Source: an uncultured Eubacteriales bacterium
GTDB lineage: Bacteria; Bacillota_A; Clostridia; Saccharofermentanales; Saccharofermentanaceae
Assembly: GCA_900313405.1 (NCBI GenBank)
Contig: OMQY01000234.1
Span: 1 to 18,897 of the forward strand
Direction of reading: 5' to 3'
DNA: 18,897 nt
Under the pieces are notes generated by a model. The model saw only the letters and a program-made list of their open reading frames with translations. It had not been told where the DNA came from and ran no database searches. How positions within the stretch are numbered: the first letter of the stretch is position 1; each line of letters starts with the position of its first letter. This document shows positions 7,061-14,205 of the stretch, in pieces. Position numbers and translations under genes: made by a program.

Positions 7061-8812
7061 ATGTCATCGGCCAGGACCATACTCAGATCACTGAGGCAAT
7101 ACAAAAGTGCAACCATACTTACACTCGTCTTTATCGTAGGCGAAGTGTTCCTTGAGGTGCTTATTCCGTTTATTACGGCAGACATGGTCAATTACATTAA
7201 GGACGGCAAGTCTCTGGATCACATTGTCAGGATAGGACTTGTCATGGTCCTTGCTGCCATGCTCTCACTGGCCTGCGGTGTACTGGCAGGGATGTTCTGT
7301 TCCAAGGCTTCGGCGGGACTGGCGGCCAACTTGAGGCATGATATGTTCTGCAGGGTACAGGATTTCTCTTTTGCAAATATAGATAAGTTCTCGACTTCGT
7401 CGCTGGTAACAAGGATGACGACTGATATAACAAATGTACAGAATGCGTACATGATGACGATCAGGACTGCGGTCAGAGCGCCCGTTATGTTTGTTTTCGC
7501 TATTATAATGTCGTTTATCATGGGCGGCAGTCTCGCGATGACGTTCGTAATAGTTGTTCCCGTCCTGATCTTCGGACTGATAATGATCGCCCGTAAGGCA
7601 ATGCCTGCATTCAGGGCTGTATTCCGTAAGTATGATAAGCTCAATGAATCCGTTGAAGAGAATGTGCGGGGTATGCGTGTCGTAAAAGGATTCGCGAGAG
7701 AAGAGTACGAATGTGATAAGTTCGCGTCAGCGTCTGACGATATCCGTAAGGATCTTACCCGGGCAGAGAGGATCGTTGCCGTTAACATGCCTATGATGCA
7801 GTTGTGTATCTATTTCAACATGGTATTCATCCTGTATGTAGGTTCCAAGCTGATCATCAGGAGCAAAGGAACAGATATCGATGTCGGTCAGATATCCGGA
7901 ATGATGGTATACGGAATGCAGATCCTGATGTCGCTGATGATGATATCGATGATCTACGTTATGCTCACGATGTCCTTTGAATCGGTAAGACGTATCTCCG
8001 AAGTCCTTGACGAGAGCCCTTCGATAACCGAGCCCGCTAATCCCGTGAACGAGGTGGCAGACGGTTCCGTCGATATGGAGAATGTATCTTTCAGGTATTC
8101 CAGCAAGGCTGCGCGTGATGCTCTGGAGAATGTTGACCTGCATATAGATTCAGGAATGACGGTAGGCATCCTGGGAGGAACCGGTTCATCCAAGACAACT
8201 CTCATACAGTTGATCCCGAGGCTATACGATGTTACATCGGGAGTAGTAAAGGTCGGCGGTGTCGATGTCCGTGAATATGCTCTTAAGCCGCTCCGTGACG
8301 CAGTCTCGGTGGTCCTCCAGAAGAATCTTATATTCTCGGGGACTATCAGAGAGAACCTTCTCTGGGGTAATGAGAATGCCACTGACGAGGAGATGATCGA
8401 AGCAGCAAAGCTTGCACAGGCGCATGACTTCATCATGTCATTCCCTGACGGTTATGATTCGCGCATAGAGCAGGGAGGCACCAACGTATCCGGCGGTCAG
8501 AAACAGAGGCTCTGTATCGCCAGAGCATTGCTGAAGCGCCCCAAGATACTGATCCTTGATGATTCGACCAGTGCAGTCGATACGAGGACAGATGCTCTTA
8601 TCAGAGCAGGATTCAGGAGCTTCATTCCCGAGACAACAAAGATAATAATCGCACAGCGTGTCGCTTCAGTCATGGATGCCGACATGATCATCGTCATGGA
8701 AGGCGGCCATATAGTGGCAAAGGGCGATCATGAAGAACTCCTTAGGGACTGCGCTATCTATAGAGAGATCTATGAACAGCAGACGAAGGGAGGTGTATCT
8801 GATGAGCAGTGA
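7061..8812 (+). CDS. Heterodimeric ABC exporter subunit with degenerate ATP site (TM287/BmrC-like)
   Basis: A 583-residue half-transporter: a membrane domain with about six helices (residues 1-315) fused to an ATP-binding domain (335-575). Walker A is GGTGSSKTT (372-380), the Q-loop glutamine is Q420, the signature is VSGGQ (476-480), and Walker B is LILD (497-500). The residue after Walker B is Asp501 instead of the catalytic Glu and the switch histidine is Gln532. Such changes are typical of the non-hydrolysing site in heterodimeric exporters, where the partner supplies a modified signature; the next gene does so. It overlaps the partner gene by 11 nt. Substrate cannot be told; drugs, lipids or peptides are all possible. 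No peptidase C39 domain is present, so it is not a leader-cleaving bacteriocin exporter. Confidence 0.92.
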   Translation: MSSARTILRSLRQYKSATILTLVFIVGEVFLEVLIPFITADMVNYIKDGKSLDHIVRIGLVMVLAAMLSLACGVLAGMFCSKASAGLAANLRHDMFCRVQDFSFANIDKFSTSSLVTRMTTDITNVQNAYMMTIRTAVRAPVMFVFAIIMSFIMGGSLAMTFVIVVPVLIFGLIMIARKAMPAFRAVFRKYDKLNESVEENVRGMRVVKGFAREEYECDKFASASDDIRKDLTRAERIVAVNMPMMQLCIYFNMVFILYVGSKLIIRSKGTDIDVGQISGMMVYGMQILMSLMMISMIYVMLTMSFESVRRISEVLDESPSITEPANPVNEVADGSVDMENVSFRYSSKAARDALENVDLHIDSGMTVGILGGTGSSKTTLIQLIPRLYDVTSGVVKVGGVDVREYALKPLRDAVSVVLQKNLIFSGTIRENLLWGNENATDEEMIEAAKLAQAHDFIMSFPDGYDSRIEQGGTNVSGGQKQRLCIARALLKRPKILILDDSTSAVDTRTDALIRAGFRSFIPETTKIIIAQRVASVMDADMIIVMEGGHIVAKGDHEELLRDCAIYREIYEQQTKGGVSDEQ

Positions 8813-10763
8813 AGGCAAAGTCGTTAAGGCTCCCGGCGGCAGAGGCGGCCCCAGAGGGTTCGGTGCGGTCAAGGGTAACAAAGACAGCTTCGCTACACTC
8901 CTTCGTGTGATCAAAAAGTACAAGGGCTATTTCCCGAAGATGACACCGGTCGTGATCATCTGTATCCTGCTGGCTGCGATCATCGGATCTATCCCGTCAC
9001 TCTTCATACAGAAGGTCATCAAGATCATCGAAAAGTGGTATGAGACAGGCGACTGGGCATCTGCCAGACCCGAGATAGTCAGATACCTCACGATCCTGGT
9101 AAGCCTATATGCCCTGGCCCTGATCCTCACCATCTGTCAGACACAGATGATGGCTTTCATGACCCAGAAATTCATGGACAAACTCCGTAACGAGATGTTC
9201 AGTAAGATGGAGAAGCTGCCGATCAGGTTTTTCGATACGCATAAGCACGGCGATATCATGAGCTATTACACCAATGATATCGACACACTTCGACAGCTTG
9301 TATCCCAGTCCATTCCGACATTCATTCAGGCAATCGTAACCGTTACCGTCGTATTCTTCGTCATGATCTATTTCAGCGTCTGGATGACTCTTGTCCTTAT
9401 CGCGGGCGTTATTGCCATGATCATCATCACCACCAAGGTCGGCGCAGGCTCGGCCAAATACTTCATCCGCCAGCAGAAGGCTGTTGCAGATACTGAAGGC
9501 TACATCCAGGAGATGATGAACGGTCAGAAGGTCATCAAGGTCTTCAATCACGAGACACAGGCGATCGACGGCTTCAATACGCTTAACGACGGCTTCTATG
9601 AGGACAGCTGGAAGGCACACGCCTATGCCAACATCTTAGGACCGATAATCAATAACATCGGTAACATACTCTATGTCACGCTCGCACTGGTCGGAGGTAT
9701 CTTCATCATCAAGGATGTCCAGAACTTCTCCCTGTCGCGCATGGCCTTTGATATCAGTGTGCTCGTGCCGTTCCTTAACATGGCGAAGCAGTTCATGGGC
9801 AACCTGAATCAGCTGACCATGCAGATGAATGCGATCGTAATGGCGAGCGCCGGCGCGGCACGGATCTGTGCGCTGCTGGATGAAGAGCCTGAAGCGGACG
9901 ACGGGTACGTAACGCTCGTAAATGTTGTAGAAGACGAGAACGGCGAGCTCCGTGAGGTTGCCGAGCATACAGGCAAGTGGGCCTGGAGACACCCGCACAA
10001 GGCAGATGGCACGGTCACATACACCTTGCTCAAGGGCGACGTCCGAATGACTGAAGTCGACTTCGCGTACGAAGAGGGAAAGGATGTTCTCCACGACGTT
10101 TCCGTCTTTGCCGAACCCGGCCAGCAGGTTGCTTTTGTCGGTGCCACTGGCGCAGGTAAGACGACCATTACTAATCTGATCAACCGTTTCTATGATATCG
10201 CTGACGGCAAGATCCGCTACGACGGCATCAATATCAACAAGATACGTAAGGATGATCTGCGCAGGTCGATGGGACTGGTACTTCAGGAGACCAATCTCTT
10301 TACCGGCAGCGTAATCGATAATATCCGATACGGCCGTCTTGAGGCTACGGATGAAGAGTGCCGTGAGGCTGCACGCCTTGTCGGTGCCGACGACTTCATC
10401 ACTCGTCTGCCCGACGGCTATAACACCATGCTTACCAATAACGGAACCAATCTGTCACAGGGCCAGAGGCAGCTTATCGCCATAGCACGCGCAGCCGTTG
10501 CCGATCCGCCTGTCATGATCCTCGACGAGGCGACATCTTCGATCGATACCCGTACCGAGGCGATCGTCCAGCGCGGCATGGACAAGCTCATGGAGGGACG
10601 AACTGTCTTTGTAATCGCCCACCGTCTGTCGACAGTCATGGATTCCGATGTCATTATGGTATTAGATCACGGCCGTATCATCGAGCGGGGCGACCACAAC
10701 AGGCTGATCGCCGAGAAGGGCACGTATTACCGTCTGTACACGGGTGCTTTTGAGCTGGAGTGA
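8802..10763 (+). CDS. Heterodimeric ABC exporter subunit with canonical catalytic residues (TM288/BmrD-like)
   Basis: A 653-residue half-transporter and partner of the preceding gene. A Gly-rich cytoplasmic N-terminus (residues 8-26) leads into a six-helix membrane domain (45-350) and an ATP-binding domain (about 412-645). Walker A is GATGAGKTT (447-455), Walker B VMILDE with catalytic Glu576, and switch His607, all canonical, while the signature is LSQGQ (551-555) instead of LSGGQ. That is exactly the complement to the degenerate partner: one working site and one silent site per dimer. A roughly 45-residue insertion (364-411) with WAWRHPH separates the two domains and is common in clostridial members. 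The start at 8802 is set by GGGAGGTG at 8788-8795; a longer open frame from 8730 is read-back into the upstream gene. Confidence 0.92.
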   Translation: MSSEGKVVKAPGGRGGPRGFGAVKGNKDSFATLLRVIKKYKGYFPKMTPVVIICILLAAIIGSIPSLFIQKVIKIIEKWYETGDWASARPEIVRYLTILVSLYALALILTICQTQMMAFMTQKFMDKLRNEMFSKMEKLPIRFFDTHKHGDIMSYYTNDIDTLRQLVSQSIPTFIQAIVTVTVVFFVMIYFSVWMTLVLIAGVIAMIIITTKVGAGSAKYFIRQQKAVADTEGYIQEMMNGQKVIKVFNHETQAIDGFNTLNDGFYEDSWKAHAYANILGPIINNIGNILYVTLALVGGIFIIKDVQNFSLSRMAFDISVLVPFLNMAKQFMGNLNQLTMQMNAIVMASAGAARICALLDEEPEADDGYVTLVNVVEDENGELREVAEHTGKWAWRHPHKADGTVTYTLLKGDVRMTEVDFAYEEGKDVLHDVSVFAEPGQQVAFVGATGAGKTTITNLINRFYDIADGKIRYDGININKIRKDDLRRSMGLVLQETNLFTGSVIDNIRYGRLEATDEECREAARLVGADDFITRLPDGYNTMLTNNGTNLSQGQRQLIAIARAAVADPPVMILDEATSSIDTRTEAIVQRGMDKLMEGRTVFVIAHRLSTVMDSDVIMVLDHGRIIERGDHNRLIAEKGTYYRLYTGAFELE

Positions 10764-10764
10764 G

Positions 10765-10859
10765 GGCGCTCGCATCTTCCGCGCAACCTACGAACAGTCC
10801 TCGGCGCCGTTGCGCAGCACGGCGCCTGCGGAACTAGTTGCGCGGAAGATACTCGCGCC
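10765..10859. repeat. Large imperfect GC-rich inverted repeat after the ABC exporter genes
   Basis: The arms 10765-10787 and 10837-10859 pair over GGCGC, a 4-nt mismatch, and then a perfect 14-bp stretch (10774-10787 with 10837-10850). Inside lies a second perfect 7-bp stem, 10803-10809 with 10820-10826. There is no U-run, so it is not a standard intrinsic terminator, though as RNA it would be very stable and could protect the 3' end of the transporter mRNA. A REP-like or miniature mobile element is another possibility; copy number elsewhere in the genome cannot be seen. Confidence 0.6.
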
Positions 10860-10886
10860 TGCGAGTAGCACGCCGGCAGGCGGTGC
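10851..10886. repeat. Two further GC-rich hairpins flanking the large palindrome
   Basis: ACTCGC (10851-10856) pairs with GCGAGT (10861-10866) around a 4-nt loop, partly competing with the outer arm of the large palindrome. Then GCACGCC (10868-10874) pairs with GGCGGTGC (10879-10886) with one bulged base. The whole 10764-10886 block is clearly richer in G+C than the flanking sequence. Confidence 0.5.
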
Positions 10887-10895
10887 GGACGGGGA

Positions 10896-10988
10896 TAGAA
10901 CCAAATCTTTAAAACTGTCATTTTAGTTCTATGGATTAAGAGGAAACATAGAACTAAATCGTTCGTTTTCGATAAAAAGTTCTATGGA
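10896..10988. repeat. Alternating short inverted/direct repeats built on TAGAAC / GTTCTA
   Basis: The exact 11-mer AGTTCTATGGA occurs at 10925-10935 and 10978-10988, and reverse-oriented TAGAAC copies occur at 10896-10901 and 10949-10954, so orientation alternates along 93 bp. The two middle copies form a perfect 12-bp stem (10922-10933 with 10947-10958) with a 13-nt loop. The rest of the 10764-11029 gap, between convergent genes, shows no gene. This could be a terminator-like structure for either strand without a U-tract, a protein binding array, or a repeat remnant. Confidence 0.5.
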
Positions 10989-11029
10989 GGATAGGACGCA
11001 TCAATGCCCGCTTAAACAGATCGGAAGAC

Positions 11030-12424
11030 TCAGCCCTCGATATCGTCCTCTGACAGGTCGCTCAGCTTAACGGCGAGTGCGCACTCTATCCTCTTGCGGA
11101 AGAGACGGCAGCCGTAGTCGTAGACGTCGGTGATCTTGCCTCCTGAATGATAGGAGTTCGCGGCGCATCCGCCGGAGCAATAGAGCTTGGCCCAGCAGTC
11201 AGCGCATTCAGGGCGCGAGTAGGCGTTGACCTGAGCGAATTCATAGCTGAGATCCTTGCCCACGCTACTCAGGCCGTTCCAGATGTCACCGAGCTTATAC
11301 TTCTCATCGCCGACAAACTGATGGCAGGGGAATAAGTCGCCCCATGGAGTGACGGCCATGTATTCGGTGCCGGAGCCGCAGCCTGCGATACGCTTATAGA
11401 TGCAGGGACCACACGTCAAGTCGAGCATGTAGTGATAGAAGGTGAACCCGTTACCCTCGGCATTGCGCTTGATCATCTCGCGCGCAAGGCGCTCGTACTG
11501 TTCGCACAGGATCGGGAAGTCCTCCTCGGTCAGAGCGGAGGGGGAGTCAGGTGAGGTGACGACGGGCTCCATGGACAGTTCCTTGAAGCCGAGGTCGGCC
11601 ATATGGAGGATGTCGTTTACAAAGTCGGTGTTGAAGTGTGTAAAAGTGCCGCGCATATAGTAGCTCTTGTCACCGCGGGCTTCGACGAACTTCTTGAACT
11701 TGGGGACGATGCGGTCATAGGACCCGTTGCCCTTATAGTCGACACGGAAGCGGTCATTGACTTCGGGACGTCCGTCGAGGCTCAATACGACGTTGTGCAT
11801 CTGCTCGTTGCAGAAGTCGATCACATCCTGATCGATATTTATTCCGTTGGTCGTCAGTGTGAAACGGATATTCTTGTTGTGTATCTTCTCCTGCTCGCGT
11901 CCGTAGAGAACGAGCTGTTTGCAGACTTCCCAGTTCATGAGAGGTTCCCCGCCGAAAAAGTCGATATCCAGGTTCTTGTGGTACCCGGAATTCTCGATCA
12001 GGAAGTCGATGGCACGCTTGCCCGTCTCATAACTCATCAGAGCGCGTTCGCCGTGGAATTTGCCTTGGCTCGCAAAGCAGTAAGAGCAGTTCAGATTGCA
12101 GGTGTGCGCTACGTGGAGGCAAAGAGCCTTCATGGTGTAGCGGCGCTTACGAAGATCGATCGCGATCTTCTCATATTTGTCGGGAGTGAAGAGCTTTCCC
12201 TGTTCCTTAAGTGACTCGATATCAGCCAGACATTCATCGATCTCGGCCTCATTCACGTCATCGCGATCCGCATATTTGGCGAGGATGGCGGCAACGATCT
12301 GATCACGGTCGGAGTTCTCATACATCTCGATTATGTCATAGGCGACATCGTCCACCATGTGGATGGAGCCGGAATAGACATCGAGCACTATATTCTTGTC
12401 GTCAAACTTAAAACAATGGATCAC
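11030..12424 (-). CDS. SCIFF (six-cysteine) peptide radical SAM maturase, CteB-like
   Basis: A 464-residue radical SAM enzyme that installs a thioether crosslink in the SCIFF peptide encoded just upstream. Residues 1-90 form a PqqD-like peptide recognition domain. The [4Fe-4S]/SAM motif is C109-x3-C113-x2-C116 (CNLNCSYC), followed by GGEP (158-161). The SPASM region holds C338, C341, C349, C367, C407, C410, C416, C420 and C439 for auxiliary clusters. The start is GTG at 12424, with AGGAG 7 nt upstream; no in-frame ATG is as well placed. An intrinsic terminator lies between it and the precursor gene and no second promoter is evident, so the enzyme is probably made by limited read-through. The close pairing with a 48-residue six-Cys peptide makes the assignment firm. 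The biological role of SCIFF is not established. Confidence 0.95.
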   Translation of the reverse strand: MIHCFKFDDKNIVLDVYSGSIHMVDDVAYDIIEMYENSDRDQIVAAILAKYADRDDVNEAEIDECLADIESLKEQGKLFTPDKYEKIAIDLRKRRYTMKALCLHVAHTCNLNCSYCFASQGKFHGERALMSYETGKRAIDFLIENSGYHKNLDIDFFGGEPLMNWEVCKQLVLYGREQEKIHNKNIRFTLTTNGINIDQDVIDFCNEQMHNVVLSLDGRPEVNDRFRVDYKGNGSYDRIVPKFKKFVEARGDKSYYMRGTFTHFNTDFVNDILHMADLGFKELSMEPVVTSPDSPSALTEEDFPILCEQYERLAREMIKRNAEGNGFTFYHYMLDLTCGPCIYKRIAGCGSGTEYMAVTPWGDLFPCHQFVGDEKYKLGDIWNGLSSVGKDLSYEFAQVNAYSRPECADCWAKLYCSGGCAANSYHSGGKITDVYDYGCRLFRKRIECALAVKLSDLSEDDIEG

Positions 12425-12442
12425 GGGATATCTCCTCTAAGG

Positions 12443-12482
12443 CAAAATAAAAGGGTCTTATAATCTTGCGATTATGAGACCC
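12443..12482 (-). terminator. Intrinsic terminator/attenuator between SCIFF precursor and maturase genes
   Basis: On the minus strand a 13-position stem with one C-A mismatch (12453-12465 with 12470-12482) closes a GCAA tetraloop and is followed by TTTTATTTT. It starts 23 nt after the precursor stop codon and lies upstream of the maturase ribosome binding site. Because no other promoter for the maturase is visible, partial termination here would set a high peptide-to-enzyme ratio. Confidence 0.88.
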
Positions 12483-12505
12483 GAATTGTCACGCGGGTTC
12501 TGAGA

Positions 12506-12652
12506 TTACTTGGAAGTCTTCTCGCAAGCCTGGTTGGCAACACCACAGGATGTCTTGCACGCGGACTGGCAGGATGTCTGGCACTCGCCGCATCCGCCGT
12601 TCTTGGCAGATTCCTTAAGATCGCGGGTTTTGATCGTAACGATTCTTGTCAT
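12506..12652 (-). CDS. SCIFF precursor peptide (six cysteines in about 45 residues), ribosomally made and modified
   Basis: A 48-residue peptide with a leader of about 20 residues starting MTRIVTIKTRDLKESAKNGG and a core with exactly six cysteines at 21, 24, 28, 32, 36 and 43, in motifs CGEC, TSC, SAC, TSC and QAC. This matches the SCIFF family (CteA-like), nearly universal in Clostridia and modified by the adjacent radical SAM maturase to give a Cys-to-Thr thioether. Candidate acceptor threonines T26 and T34 lie within the Cys-rich region. The ribosome binding site AAGGGGGA sits 8 nt upstream. A strong promoter precedes it and a terminator follows, so it is expected to be abundantly transcribed as a short mRNA. 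No dedicated protease is visible nearby. Confidence 0.95.
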   Translation of the reverse strand: MTRIVTIKTRDLKESAKNGGCGECQTSCQSACKTSCGVANQACEKTSK

Positions 12653-12683
12653 GACGTTAGTCCCCCTTGTTAATAATAAAAGG

Positions 12684-12713
12684 ATTATAAAGGTTTACGC
12701 GCTCACGTGTCAA
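12684..12713 (-). promoter_or_regulatory. Consensus sigma-A promoter of the SCIFF precursor gene
   Basis: Perfect -35 TTGACA (12708-12713) and perfect -10 TATAAT (12684-12689) are separated by 18 nt. The -35 box lies within the last codons of the upstream decarboxylase gene. The expected transcription start near 12677 leaves a leader of about 25 nt before the SCIFF start codon. Confidence 0.88.
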
Positions 12714-14109
12714 CCGTAAAAACAGTTCCGTCCCACGGCGCTGCGGGTTCTCTGACCGGTATAATGCCATATCCGGCGATAGTCTTCAGATATCGGAGGG
12801 CAGACTCTGTTATCACTGCTCCCGGTACCATCAGGGGTATTCCCGGCGGATAAGCGAAAACATACTCGCCGCAGATCTTACCCTCAGCTTCGGTGATCGG
12901 CGTCTCAGTAAGTTCAGCCTTTACGGCATCACCGATGCTCATAACAAAGTTCAGATCTTCGATCCCGGAAGATGAGACAGCAGGTAAAGAGACCTCGGAA
13001 GCCTTGTCAAACATAATGAGCCTGTCTTCTTCAATCAGAGCTGCCGTCAGGCGGGACAGAGACCCGGAAGTGTCTCCGGTACCTGTCATGAAGATGACAT
13101 GGCGCGGGAATACGGCTTCGGGCTCGATATTATGGAGCTCACGCATCCGCCCGGCAAGTTCCGGACCAGTCATACCATCGGGCGTAATGATCACGAATTT
13201 GGACGGATCATCGGAAGGGAAGAGATCCAGATGTTTCAGGCGTCTGAGCCCGTCGCGCGCACGAAGGATCTGCTCCGGGAAATCTCCGAGCCCGTGGTCA
13301 TACAGATCATAGATGCATCTGCTCATACCGCCCATCAGTACGTAGGAAGGGCTGGATGTCTCAGTCACGTTCATATAGTGGGCTATCGACCTCATGGGGA
13401 TACGGTCCGAATATGACAGCAGCACGGCTGTCTGCGTAGGGGCGGAAAGAGTCTTGTGAACGCTCTTGATCACGATATCAGCCGATCCGTCAGACGGAAG
13501 GAGATCTGAGAGCCCGAGGTGAGCTCCGTGAGCCGAATCCAGGATCACCGGGATCCCGGCGCGGTCGGCGATGTCTTTGATGCCGGCGCTGTCTGAGATG
13601 ACGCCCTCGTAAGTGGGAGAAGTATAGACGAGTGCCGCCGCATCAGGTGTATCCGATATCGCGCGGGAGACATCTTCCGGGGATAATCCAAGCGCGAAAG
13701 GGTATTTCCCGCTCATGCGCGGCATGATCGTCACGGGTGTAAGACCTGCAAGTTCGATCGCATGCCAGACACTGATATGACAGTTGGATGCGATCAGGAT
13801 CTTACTGTGACCTGCGGCACAGGCTAGAATGGAAGACAGAATAAGGCCGGTCGAGCCGTTTACGGACAGCAGTGCATCTTGTGCATGCCAAAGCTGAGCA
13901 GACAGACGCGTCAGTTCTGCTATGGTGCCGGAGGGATTATGGAGATCGTCGAAGCCGTCGATCTCCGTTATATCGTATCTGTGTGCATCTCCGAGCATAG
14001 CGGCATTACGCTTGTGTCCCGGCATGTGCATGGGCAGGCGTCCCGAGACGGCGTAGTCCTCGAGCATCTGATGAAGTCTTAGGTCGTTACTGCTGTTATT
14101 GTCTTTCAT
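12703..14109 (-). CDS. PLP-dependent Orn/Lys/Arg decarboxylase family protein (SpeA/YaaO-like)
   Basis: A 468-residue fold-type I PLP enzyme of the short Gram-positive Orn/Lys/Arg decarboxylase group. Visible are MPGHK (29-33), NGSTGLILS (84-92) for cofactor phosphate binding, DSAHGAHLG (191-199) with the aspartate that contacts the pyridine nitrogen, and SVHKTLSAPTQTA with the Schiff-base lysine K219. The C-terminal decarboxylase domain includes YPPGIPLMVPGE-like residues (YPPGIPLMVPGA). It probably makes a polyamine precursor such as agmatine or cadaverine; substrate cannot be assigned. In Bacillus the homologue yaaO lies in the same broad chromosomal region as dnaX-recR, consistent with the neighbourhood here. 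No Shine-Dalgarno sequence precedes the ATG and the upstream terminator hairpin ends only about 17 nt away, so its own promoter is not evident. Confidence 0.9.
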   Translation of the reverse strand: MKDNNSSNDLRLHQMLEDYAVSGRLPMHMPGHKRNAAMLGDAHRYDITEIDGFDDLHNPSGTIAELTRLSAQLWHAQDALLSVNGSTGLILSSILACAAGHSKILIASNCHISVWHAIELAGLTPVTIMPRMSGKYPFALGLSPEDVSRAISDTPDAAALVYTSPTYEGVISDSAGIKDIADRAGIPVILDSAHGAHLGLSDLLPSDGSADIVIKSVHKTLSAPTQTAVLLSYSDRIPMRSIAHYMNVTETSSPSYVLMGGMSRCIYDLYDHGLGDFPEQILRARDGLRRLKHLDLFPSDDPSKFVIITPDGMTGPELAGRMRELHNIEPEAVFPRHVIFMTGTGDTSGSLSRLTAALIEEDRLIMFDKASEVSLPAVSSSGIEDLNFVMSIGDAVKAELTETPITEAEGKICGEYVFAYPPGIPLMVPGAVITESALRYLKTIAGYGIIPVREPAAPWDGTVFTVDT

Positions 14110-14114
14110 CGCTT

Positions 14115-14149
14115 TTACAAAAGAAACCCCGCCCCTTATCGAGGCGGGG
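14115..14149 (-). terminator. Intrinsic terminator after the zinc-ribbon/HD protein gene, just before the decarboxylase start
   Basis: On the minus strand a 7-bp all-GC stem (14127-14133 with 14143-14149) with a 9-nt loop is followed by TTTCTTTT. It ends the 14206-15036 gene transcript. Its closeness to the decarboxylase start codon at 14109 means read-through or a promoter inside the hairpin region would be needed to express that gene. Confidence 0.82.
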
Positions 14150-14205
14150 AAAAGAAATGGAGTTAAATGAATAGTTTCTTGATCGGATCCACCTGAACCG
14201 GAGGC

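Noticed and set aside
10896..10988. CRISPR array at the TAGAAC/GTTCTA repeats
   Set aside because: The repeats are only 11 bp, alternate in orientation, number too few and have no spacers of regular length; no cas genes are present.
11018..11028. AGATCGGAAGA, which resembles the start of a sequencing adapter
   Set aside because: The match stops after 11 bases and the sequence continues smoothly into the maturase stop codon, so chance is the simplest explanation.
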